Both the position numbers and the translations under genes were made by a program. From Microbacteriaceae bacterium (GTDB lineage Bacteria; Actinomycetota; Actinomycetes; Actinomycetales; Microbacteriaceae): DNA of 6,447 nt. The DNA is taken from contig DMKW01000224.1 of assembly GCA_003454135.1 (NCBI GenBank), forward strand, positions 1,762 through 8,208, written 5' to 3'. How positions within the stretch are numbered: position 1 is the first letter of the stretch; each line of letters starts with the position of its first letter. Below the pieces are notes generated by a model. It was not told where the DNA came from and did no database searches. It was given only the letters and a program-made list of their open reading frames with translations. This document shows, in pieces, positions 1 to 6,296 of this stretch.

Positions 1-17
1 GCGCGCGGTCGCCGCGG

Positions 18-1514
18 CTACGGGTAGATGCGGAGCGGTTGCGACGCCGGCGCCGACGCACTCACGGTGTACGCCCCGACTTGCGCGTCGCCCGCGTAAC
101 TCACGGCGATGGCGAGCGTGTTGAATCCGCCGATCGTGTAATCGACCGATGCGGTCACCGGCCTCGAGACGGTCTGTCCGGCCGGAACGGTCACGGTCGC
201 CTCCGCTTCGCCCTTCACCCTGATCGTGACGGTCGCCGCCCTGGTGGTGGGATTCGCGAGGTGAAGAAGCGGGGACGGGCCCGGCGCGATCGCGACGAGC
301 GCGTGGTCGCGCAGCGGCTCGGCGGCGGCGACCCAGGCGAAGTCGCTTTGGCCGGTCGCCCCGACCGTAGAGACGCGGGCCCCGGCGACGAGGGGAGCGT
401 CGGAGCTCACCGTGACGGTGTAGCTGCCGTCCGGGAGGGTGTCGAGCGGAACGTCGGTCACAAGCCCGGCCGGCACGCTGAGCGCCACCGAGGTCGCCCC
501 GGTCGTGCCGTTCTCCGGAACGACGCTGATTCGTGCTTTCGCGGCGATCGTGCCGGGTACGAACACGCGGATAACCGACCCGAGGTCGGAGAAACCGGGC
601 TCTCCCTGCCGCGCGACCACGGCATCCGAGTTGGCGACCACGATGCCGGGAATCAGGTTGGAGGTGGATGGGGCGGATGCCGCACCGACGATGTCCAGGC
701 CGCCCGGTTCGAGTGTGCGCACCGTCGACTGCTGCAGGTTCGCCACGACTTGTCCGCCGCGGCTCTGCACGTGCACGACCGGCGAGGCGATGTTGGGGGC
801 GAAACCCGCGAGCGAGAAGACGCGCTGGCTGCCGGCGGGCACGACAATGCCGTCCGTTCCGGCGGCCGAAACCACGCCGGTCTCCGCGTAGATGCTGAGC
901 GTCACCGTAGCGACGACCGCGCTCGGGTTGCTCAGGGTGAGGAGGGAAGTGCGTCCAGTGCTCGTCGCCCCGCCGACGAGCCAGCTGTCGCTCGACGCCT
1001 CGGAGCATTCCGCGCTCGCGAAGCCCACGAGATCCTCGAAGTTCGCCGACTGGGACTGGCTGCCGGCGAGCAGGGGCCGACCGCTCGACGAGCTGCCGGC
1101 CGGGAGGGTGAGCACCTGCGGGGCGAGCCCGCTCGTGTTGTCGGTGGCGGCGAGTTCCGAGGCCTCCGCCTTGCCGTCGGTTTGCGCCGAACGCACAGCC
1201 GGACGACCGACCGACCTCACGACGGTGGCGCCTGCCCCCGTTTTGTCGCCAAGGCGCAGGAGCGGTCCGGCGCACACGCGTTGCTGGGCGGTCGCGACCG
1301 GGGTGACGACCTGTGACGGCTGGCCGACCGTGTGCCGTGGAATCGGCAGCAGGGCCGCGGCGGCGAGGGCGAGCGCGGCCACGGCGACGCCGACCGTGCC
1401 GGCGACGATTCGCACCCCCACGACCACCGCGCCGCGAGCGCGACGGGGGGCCTTCGCCGCGAGGAGCGGTTCGGGCGCGACCTCGAGTTCGGGTTCCGGT
1501 TCCAGGTCAGTCAC
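18..1514 (-). CDS. DUF5719-type membrane-anchored secreted protein
   Basis: A 498-residue protein of unknown biochemical function that I place in the actinobacterial DUF5719 group from its architecture and its place after a large family 2 glycosyltransferase. Residues 1-27 are a short cytoplasmic tail rich in Glu and Pro (E-P repeats at 5-16), then a basic stretch (R24, R25, R27). A single hydrophobic span follows at about 28-56, acting as signal anchor. The rest (57-498) is extracytoplasmic, rich in Ser, Thr, Ala, Val and Gly, with repeated beta-sandwich-like strands such as the segment around L191-P197 (LLTLSNP). It has only two cysteines in the outer part, C81 and C170, which could form a disulphide. 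I chose GTG at 1512-1514 because GAGGAGG lies just upstream, although only 3 nt away. An upstream in-frame GTG at 1560-1562 would give 514 residues but lacks a ribosome binding site. The start overlaps the glycosyltransferase stop by 8 nt, so translation is probably coupled and the two proteins may work together. The family assignment is by recognition, not by a profile search. Confidence 0.75.
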   Translation of the reverse strand: MTDLEPEPELEVAPEPLLAAKAPRRARGAVVVGVRIVAGTVGVAVAALALAAAALLPIPRHTVGQPSQVVTPVATAQQRVCAGPLLRLGDKTGAGATVVRSVGRPAVRSAQTDGKAEASELAATDNTSGLAPQVLTLPAGSSSSGRPLLAGSQSQSANFEDLVGFASAECSEASSDSWLVGGATSTGRTSLLTLSNPSAVVATVTLSIYAETGVVSAAGTDGIVVPAGSQRVFSLAGFAPNIASPVVHVQSRGGQVVANLQQSTVRTLEPGGLDIVGAASAPSTSNLIPGIVVANSDAVVARQGEPGFSDLGSVIRVFVPGTIAAKARISVVPENGTTGATSVALSVPAGLVTDVPLDTLPDGSYTVTVSSDAPLVAGARVSTVGATGQSDFAWVAAAEPLRDHALVAIAPGPSPLLHLANPTTRAATVTIRVKGEAEATVTVPAGQTVSRPVTASVDYTIGGFNTLAIAVSYAGDAQVGAYTVSASAPASQPLRIYP

Positions 1515-4377
1515 GATCCTCCTCGTCGAAGGTTCCGGCCGGTTCACCGAGCTGCGACCCACTCACGACCTGGCGCCGTCGCCGTCGCACGGTTGGAATC
1601 CCGAGCAGCAGCGTGAGGCCGAACACGATGCCCTGGCCGATGAGGATGCCGGCGCCGAGTTGCGTGTCGAGGTTGCCCGGTCGTGCCGGCGGGTTCGCAT
1701 CCGGTAGCTGGAAGCGCCAGAGCAGTCCCTGGGCCGTGCTTCCGACCGGCACGAAGAGGGAGTTGCCGTCGAGGGCCTCGGCGGTGCGCTTGTGGATCGC
1801 CTGATTGTTGGCGCCCGCCGGGGCGAGCAGAACGAAGCCGATCGACAGGTCGCTGAGGCTCGACGCCGCATCGAAACCGCTGCGCGACGCGATGTTGCCG
1901 GCGAGCGTGGCGACGGTCTTCTGCTGGCCGCTCAGCCTCGTCGAGGTCGAGGCGAGGGTCGACTGGTCGTCGAGGGTCGTGCCGGAGCCGCGCTCGAGGT
2001 TGGCCGAGAGGCTGTCGGCGCCGATCGGCGCGAGCACGAGGGTGCCGACGTCAGGTCGGCCTTCCGATTGGGCGGTGACGACGGCGGGCAGGATGCGGCC
2101 GCCGGGCTTCACCTGCGGCGCTGCGGCGTAGAGCGAGCCGAGCAGCGGCAGCACGAGAAGGGTCGTCGCAACTCCCGCGAGCACGCCGAGGGGCACGGAG
2201 ACCCGCCCGAGCACGTCGAGCCCGGTCACGACGCCGCCGATGAGACCGAGCCAGTAGAGGCTGAGCGCGGCACCCGGCCAGATCGAGACGGCCGCCCCGC
2301 CAGCCGTTGCGACGGCGATGTGCGACGCGATCACCGCGGTGGCGAACCCGAGCAGGGCCACGACCATCGACGGGATCGCCCGCCGGGAACCGGGCACGAA
2401 GAGGCCGAGAAGCGCGAGGGCGCCGATCGGCGCGAGCAGCACCGCCACGAGCACCACGGGCGCGGTCGCCGGCAGGGAGAGGGCGTGCAGCACAGTGCTC
2501 CAGCCGTGCAGTCCCGCGCCGGGCGACGCGAGGGCGATGCGCAAGGCCGAGGGCTCGGCCCCGCCGGCCGGCACGCCGGGGTCGGCGAGCAGCGCGAGCG
2601 GGTTGCCGCGGGCGATCTGCTGCACGACGAGGGGGAGGAAGAGCGCGGCCGCCGGCAGCGGAATCCAGATCAGGCGGTGCAGACTCTTGGGGCGCGAGAG
2701 CACGAGCGCAAACCAGCACACGATGAGGGCCGGCGCGATGGACGGGGCGGATGCCGCTGCCACGGCGAGCAGCAGGGCGGCGCCGGCCGACGCGGCCCAC
2801 GAGCGCGTGGCCGAGAGGGCGGCGAGCACGAGCCAGGGCAGCACGAGGTGCGCGATCGACGCGCCGAGCTGGCCGGCCGTCAGCGAGCCGAGCAGCGGCG
2901 GTGCGACGGCGTAGAGCACCGCCGCGAGCGCGGGCAGCCACGTGCGCTCGGTGAGACGGCGTGCGAGAAACCACGCTCCGAGGGCGGCGAGCGGGGGCGC
3001 GAGCACGAAGAGCGCGACGATGCTGAGCGAGGGGTCCCAGAAGGTGATGGAACCGAGCACGGCGAGAACGTAGGCGAACGGGTCCGACGCCCCGAGGAAT
3101 CCGACCCCGATCTCGCGCCAGCCGTAACCCACGTGCGACCAGAGCTGGCCGACCGTGTCGCTCAGGGGAAGCAGCGCGCCGCCGACCACGGACGACGCAC
3201 CGAGCAGCGGCCCGAACATGACCACGCCGACGACCGCCGCGACCACGACAACCCAGAGCCCGCCATGGGCGACGAAGCCGGCGCGCGGCGCGCCGTGCGC
3301 AACGACGACGTCGGACGAGGCGGCTTCCTCCCGCGCCTGGGCGCGGCGCTCGCGCACCTCGCGGCCCGGCACGCGCAGCGAGGCGATGGATGCCCAGCCG
3401 AGCGTGCGGGTTCTGGCCAGGTTGCGTCGCGCGCGACCGACGCCGGTGCCGCCGAATGCGGCGCCGAACGCCGCGGCGAACTCTCCCCCGACGAGACCGG
3501 GCCGCTTGGCGAGCACCTGCCCGATCGCGCGGAGCGCCGCGAGAGGCACAAGCGACAGCCAGTGGAAGACAAGGGATGCGGCCGGCGCGTAGACGAGTCG
3601 TCGGTGCAGTTGCGCCGAGCGCGCGATGCGGGCGCGGCGCGCCTCGGACACCGAGCGGCGTGCGAACGTCTCCGGGCCGCCGGCGCTTGCCACCCTGGCC
3701 CCGGGCACGACGACGACGCGGAACCCCGCGAGCCTCGCCCGCACCGAGAAGTCGAGTGCCGCGTCGATGCTCGGCAGTCGGGGGTCGAACCCGCCGAGCG
3801 CCGCCCACAGGGAGCGTCGCACGAGCATCCCCCCGGCCGCGACTCCGAGCACGTCGTCTTGCACGTCATGCTGCGCTTGGTCGAGTTCGCCCTCGACGAG
3901 GGCAAAAGACGCGCCGAACCTCGTCATCGTCTCGCCGAACTCGGCGATCACATCCGACTGTTCCCACCGCATGAGCTTGGGACCGGCGATCGCCACGGAC
4001 GGCGCGATCTCCACCGCGGCGAGCAACTGGGCCAGCGCGTTCGGGTCGGGCGCGTTGTCGTGCGCGAGCAGCCACAGCCACTCGTCGTCTGGCGCTCCGG
4101 CCGGCGGTGCCCCGGGCCCGGCGGCCGCTAAGACGGCGGGGGCCGCCACGTGCAACGCTCGCGAGACGGCCGAGCCGAAGGTGCTCTTCGAGCCGACCGT
4201 CACGAGCTGGGCCGGCCCGAACTCGGCGAGCAATTCGGGGGTCTCGTCGGCCGAACCGGCGTCGACGGCGATCACGTCATCCGGCAATCGGGTCTGTCGA
4301 GCGATCCCGGTGATGGTTCGTCCGAGGTACGCCGCCCCCGAGTGGGCAACGAGTATCGCGGTGACTCTCGCTTGCAT
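1507..4377 (-). CDS. polytopic membrane glycosyltransferase, family 2 domain fused to a multi-span membrane region
   Basis: A 956-residue membrane protein. Residues 1-230 form a GT-A fold of family 2: the opening strand VTAILVAHSG (5-14), VDAGSADET (38-46) for the nucleotide site, WLWLLAHDNAP (100-110), where H106-D107 sits in place of the usual Asp-rich metal motif, AGGMLVRRS (181-189), GGFDP (195-199), and D205/D209 ahead of RARLAGFRVVVVP. A hydrophobic stretch (about 266-289) is followed by a basic, probably cytoplasmic linker to about 370. About 374-770 holds many membrane spans with GT-C-like character. Then comes a mostly polar region (about 775-905), probably extracytoplasmic, a last span at about 908-929, an Arg cluster and a short acidic tail. 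It probably transfers a sugar from a nucleotide or lipid donor to an envelope acceptor; donor and acceptor cannot be told from sequence. The ATG at 4375-4377 is fixed by an in-frame TAG directly before it. It has no clear Shine-Dalgarno sequence and starts 10 nt after the previous stop, so coupled translation is likely. Lipid-linked glycan polymerase or exporter-like roles are alternatives. Confidence 0.85.
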   Translation of the reverse strand: MQARVTAILVAHSGAAYLGRTITGIARQTRLPDDVIAVDAGSADETPELLAEFGPAQLVTVGSKSTFGSAVSRALHVAAPAVLAAAGPGAPPAGAPDDEWLWLLAHDNAPDPNALAQLLAAVEIAPSVAIAGPKLMRWEQSDVIAEFGETMTRFGASFALVEGELDQAQHDVQDDVLGVAAGGMLVRRSLWAALGGFDPRLPSIDAALDFSVRARLAGFRVVVVPGARVASAGGPETFARRSVSEARRARIARSAQLHRRLVYAPAASLVFHWLSLVPLAALRAIGQVLAKRPGLVGGEFAAAFGAAFGGTGVGRARRNLARTRTLGWASIASLRVPGREVRERRAQAREEAASSDVVVAHGAPRAGFVAHGGLWVVVVAAVVGVVMFGPLLGASSVVGGALLPLSDTVGQLWSHVGYGWREIGVGFLGASDPFAYVLAVLGSITFWDPSLSIVALFVLAPPLAALGAWFLARRLTERTWLPALAAVLYAVAPPLLGSLTAGQLGASIAHLVLPWLVLAALSATRSWAASAGAALLLAVAAASAPSIAPALIVCWFALVLSRPKSLHRLIWIPLPAAALFLPLVVQQIARGNPLALLADPGVPAGGAEPSALRIALASPGAGLHGWSTVLHALSLPATAPVVLVAVLLAPIGALALLGLFVPGSRRAIPSMVVALLGFATAVIASHIAVATAGGAAVSIWPGAALSLYWLGLIGGVVTGLDVLGRVSVPLGVLAGVATTLLVLPLLGSLYAAAPQVKPGGRILPAVVTAQSEGRPDVGTLVLAPIGADSLSANLERGSGTTLDDQSTLASTSTRLSGQQKTVATLAGNIASRSGFDAASSLSDLSIGFVLLAPAGANNQAIHKRTAEALDGNSLFVPVGSTAQGLLWRFQLPDANPPARPGNLDTQLGAGILIGQGIVFGLTLLLGIPTVRRRRRQVVSGSQLGEPAGTFDEEDRD
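1518..1524 (-). promoter_or_regulatory. ribosome binding site deciding the DUF5719 start
   Basis: GAGGAGG on the minus strand lies inside the last codons of the glycosyltransferase gene, 3 nt before the GTG at 1512-1514. The spacing is shorter than the usual 5-9 nt, but no other in-frame start nearby has a comparable site, so it supports the 498-residue form. Confidence 0.55.
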
Positions 4378-4387
4378 CTAATCGAGA

Positions 4388-5644
4388 CTAAGCGTGCGAG
4401 CCACGGATCGCATGGAAGACACGCTCGGTGCTCCACAGTTCGCTCTGCACCATGATTGCGAGCTCCCGCAGCAGCACCAGGTCGACGTCGCTCGCAGGCC
4501 GCGGCTCCAGATCGAACACGCAGAGCGCGCCGATGCGTTCGCCCGATGGGGATTCGACGGGGAACCCAGCGTAGAAACGGAAGTGCGGTTCGCCCTGTAC
4601 GAAGGGGTTGTCGCGGAACCTCTCGTCGGCGAGAGCATCGGGCACAATCATCGGCCCCCGCTCCCGAATAGCGATCGCGCAGAAAGAGCTGCTGCGCGGA
4701 ATCTCCCCCGGCGCCATTCCGACGACGGCCTTGTTCCACTGTCGATCGTGGTCGATCACCGTGAACGCCGCAGAGTGAGTGCCGAAAACTCGCTGCGCCA
4801 ACCCGACGATACGGTCGAACCGTTCCTCGGGCTCGGTGTCGAGGATACCCAGCCCATCGACCGCGTGCTGACGGGCCTGTTCGAGTGGGCCGGTGTCAGG
4901 CGCGACGGGCTCACCGGCTGTGCTGTCGGGCTCACGCCGCCCAGCATCGAGCGGAGCCGTCATCCGATCCGCGAGGAGTGCGGCCCAGAAGACGTAGCCG
5001 TCTGCGCTTCGGTGGCGACCCGCAACGGGACTCGGAGCGGCCGGGAAGGGAACGAAGGTCGTGCGCGGCGACTCAGCACACATCCTCGCCGTCAGTCGGT
5101 TCAGCGCCTTCGCGTGGCGATCGGCCACCGAGCCCAACGGGGTGTCGAGCACCGGAACTGACCGAATCGGGTAGATACCTACCATGAAGATCTGCGTGGT
5201 GCGGGACGAGTCCTGTTCGATGAGGTGCAGCATCCTCGACAGCCCCCGCCGCCACAAACGCAAGGAGGTGAGGCGCACGGCCTCGCTTACGCCGAGAATC
5301 ACGACGACGGCGTCGTAACGCCACAGTCTCAACCCGTCGAGTTCGCCAATCGCCACGCTGACGGTTGTCAGCGGGCTGGCGACGAGGTCGACGTCCACAC
5401 CCCGCCCGGTTCGGGCCGACAGCGTTCGGGCGAGCGAGCCTGGCAGGGCGAGGTCGTGACTGACAACCCCCCATCCGAACGCCGGACCGCTCCCGAAGAC
5501 GAGGATGCGGTCGCTGTCGACTCCCGCGGAGTGCGCATGAGGGGCATCGGTGGGTCGCGGGATGCTTCCGAATTCGCGCTCTTTTTGTGTAGCCCAGGCG
5601 CTCATCACCGGACGCAACGCCCACCGCGGGAATCCTTGCATCAT
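4388..5644 (-). CDS. SGNH-hydrolase-like domain (degenerate) fused to a C-terminal GAF domain
   Basis: A 418-residue protein without signal peptide or clear membrane span, so probably cytoplasmic. Residues about 45-232 resemble an SGNH/GDSL hydrolase fold. The first strand and block I read ILVFGSGPAFGWGV (47-60), where active members have G-D-S; here the Ser position is G53 and the Asp position S52. Block III, normally G-x-N-D, is G118-V-S-E121. The last block, normally D-x-x-H, is A208-G-R-H211, so His remains and Asp is lost. Residues about 254-382 are a GAF domain of the type often found in front of diguanylate cyclases: GILDTEPEERFDRI (266-279), DRQWNKAVVG (300-309), SFCAIAI (320-326), VPDALADERFRDNPFV (334-349), FYAGFPV (357-363), IGALCVFD (371-378). 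A helical tail ends at 418 and no output domain follows. The start is ATGATG; GAGGGGG upstream fits the first ATG closely and the second (5641) slightly better. Role unknown: ligand sensing is the likeliest inference from GAF, and hydrolysis looks unlikely. Confidence 0.8.
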   Translation of the reverse strand: MMQGFPRWALRPVMSAWATQKEREFGSIPRPTDAPHAHSAGVDSDRILVFGSGPAFGWGVVSHDLALPGSLARTLSARTGRGVDVDLVASPLTTVSVAIGELDGLRLWRYDAVVVILGVSEAVRLTSLRLWRRGLSRMLHLIEQDSSRTTQIFMVGIYPIRSVPVLDTPLGSVADRHAKALNRLTARMCAESPRTTFVPFPAAPSPVAGRHRSADGYVFWAALLADRMTAPLDAGRREPDSTAGEPVAPDTGPLEQARQHAVDGLGILDTEPEERFDRIVGLAQRVFGTHSAAFTVIDHDRQWNKAVVGMAPGEIPRSSSFCAIAIRERGPMIVPDALADERFRDNPFVQGEPHFRFYAGFPVESPSGERIGALCVFDLEPRPASDVDLVLLRELAIMVQSELWSTERVFHAIRGSHA

Positions 5645-5646
5645 TG

Positions 5647-5653
5647 CCCCCTC
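5647..5653 (-). promoter_or_regulatory. ribosome binding site of the SGNH-GAF gene
   Basis: GAGGGGG on the minus strand ends 2 nt before the first ATG (5642-5644) and 5 nt before the second (5639-5641). It supports a start here but suggests the second ATG may be the one used, shortening the protein by one residue. Confidence 0.5.
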
Positions 5654-5763
5654 ACATCACTGTAAGGACTATTGGGCGGTTCGCGTCGACTTTCTCACAC
5701 TGACCGACCGGAACGCCTCTGCCGACGATCTCGTCAAAGTAGCCAACGGCACCCTCGCCCTTG

Positions 5764-5777
5764 GCCCCAGGCGGGGC
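5764..5777 (-). terminator. small GC hairpin after whiB, possible weak terminator
   Basis: A perfect 5-bp stem GCCCC/GGGGC with a 4-nt loop starts 21 nt after the whiB stop. No run of T follows on the minus strand, so it is not a classical intrinsic terminator. It could slow polymerase, protect a 3' end, or be chance in GC-rich DNA. The rest of the 154-bp gap up to the next gene (5645-5798) shows no convincing promoter, so transcripts may read through from whiB. Confidence 0.25.
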
Positions 5778-5798
5778 GAATGCGGAATGACGCGGTGG

Positions 5799-6116
5799 TC
5801 AGGCTCGCTTGCGGAGTTTGCGACGCTCCCGCTCGGAAAGCCCACCCCAGATACCGAAGCGCTCGTCGTTCTGCAGGGCGTACTCGAGGCACTGGGCCTT
5901 GACTTCGCACGACGTGCAGATCTTCTTGGCGTCTCGCGTGGAGCCACCCTTTTCGGGAAAGAAGGCTTCCGGATCGGTCTGCGCACACAGCGAGTCCGTC
6001 TGCCAGGAAAGCGGGTTGTCGTCGTCGACTTTTCCCCGTACGCCGGGAACTCCCAGTCGGACGGGGTCGACGAACCAGTCCTCAGGTACTCCTCGGCGCT
6101 GCTCGTCGATCGCCAT
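5799..6116 (-). CDS. whiB: WhiB-family iron-sulfur transcription regulator, WhiB/WhiB2 (WhmD) type
   Basis: A complete 105-residue WhiB protein. Four cysteines expected to bind a [4Fe-4S] cluster are present as C44, C67, C70 and C76, with the spacing C-x2-C-x5-C typical of the family. The G-I-W-G-G turn is at 88-92, followed by a basic C-terminal tail (ERERRKLRKRA, 95-105) for DNA contact. The core around CAQTDPEAFFPEKGGSTRDA (44-63) is very close to what I recall of Streptomyces WhiB and mycobacterial WhiB2/WhmD, rather than WhiB1, WhiB3 or WhiB7. Orthologues act with WhiA to switch on division and septation genes, and WhmD is required for septation in mycobacteria; the same role here is inference from family. 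The ATG at 6114-6116 has a well placed AGGGGAG 7 nt upstream. The N-terminal 35 residues are variable and acidic, as usual. The gene has its own promoter and leader and follows galE on the same strand. Its neighbours point to an envelope gene cluster. Confidence 0.95.
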   Translation of the reverse strand: MAIDEQRRGVPEDWFVDPVRLGVPGVRGKVDDDNPLSWQTDSLCAQTDPEAFFPEKGGSTRDAKKICTSCEVKAQCLEYALQNDERFGIWGGLSERERRKLRKRA

Positions 6117-6123
6117 AGCATGT

Positions 6124-6130
6124 CTCCCCT
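6124..6130 (-). promoter_or_regulatory. ribosome binding site of whiB
   Basis: AGGGGAG on the minus strand lies 7 nt before the ATG at 6114-6116, which is good spacing. An overlapping ATG at 6119-6121 is in another frame and too close to the site, so it does not compete as a start for this protein. Confidence 0.75.
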
Positions 6131-6133
6131 CGA

Positions 6134-6156
6134 TGATGCGTACGGCTTGCGCATCA
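6134..6156 (-). promoter_or_regulatory. 7-bp inverted repeat in the whiB leader (hairpin or operator)
   Basis: TGATGCG and its exact complement CGCATCA (arms 6134-6140 and 6150-6156) are separated by 9 nt. In RNA a G-U pair could extend the stem by one. The structure would fill most of the predicted 5' leader, ending 3 nt before the Shine-Dalgarno sequence. As DNA it is a dyad just after the predicted transcription start, a common place for a repressor site. Sequence alone does not choose between RNA hairpin and protein site. Confidence 0.5.
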
Positions 6157-6167
6157 CGTTAGAAGTA

Positions 6168-6196
6168 ATTACACCCGTGTAGTTCCCTCACGTCAA
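6168..6196 (-). promoter_or_regulatory. predicted housekeeping-type promoter of whiB
   Basis: On the minus strand TTGACG (6191-6196) and TGTAAT (6168-6173) are separated by exactly 17 nt; each matches the vegetative sigma consensus at five of six positions. The region just upstream is AT-richer than its surroundings. Transcription should begin near 6161, giving a leader of about 45 nt. An 8-bp palindrome GTAATTAC (6165-6172) overlaps the -10, and ACAC-CC-GTGT (6171-6180) lies in the spacer, so a regulator could bind here. The remaining gap to galE (6197-6296) holds no second promoter that I can support. Confidence 0.7.
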
Positions 6197-6296
6197 GTCG
6201 CAAATCGTAAAGCCTCAATTAGCCGTCGAGGGTTCGCGACGCGCCGCGTCCCTCAAATGGGGGGCACGATATATTGCGCCGCCCGAGTGTTGCCTG

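Noticed and set aside
39..1316. A 425-codon open frame on the plus strand
   Set aside because: It is opposite the DUF5719 gene, has Arg-rich low-complexity composition and no recognisable motif.
1515..1562. Upstream GTG (1560-1562) as the DUF5719 start
   Set aside because: It would enlarge the overlap to 56 nt and has no ribosome binding site, whereas the GTG at 1512-1514 follows GAGGAGG.
1792..4131. A 779-codon open frame on the plus strand
   Set aside because: It lies wholly opposite the glycosyltransferase gene, is dominated by Arg, Gly, Glu and Ala, and shows no domain. Such frames arise in GC-rich DNA from the third-position bias of the real gene.
5655..5690. Promoter for the SGNH-GAF gene (TCGACG and TACAGT)
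   Set aside because: The spacer would be 19 nt, the -10 is poor, and transcription would start at or inside the ribosome binding site.
5724..5735. Inverted repeat GACGA-TC-TCGTC in the whiB to SGNH-GAF gap
   Set aside because: Five-base arms in GC-rich DNA are expected by chance, and no promoter element is correctly placed beside it, though it overlaps a TTGACG without a matching -10.
5550..6182. A 210-codon plus-strand frame across the SGNH-GAF start, the gap and whiB
   Set aside because: It runs antisense to the clear WhiB protein and its promoter, and has no family features.
6228..6254. Possible terminator after galE (GAGGG/CCCTC outer arms with GACGC-GCC-GCGTC inside)
   Set aside because: The arms compete for a shared base, the outer stem needs a 6-nt bulge, and no T run follows; not good enough to call.
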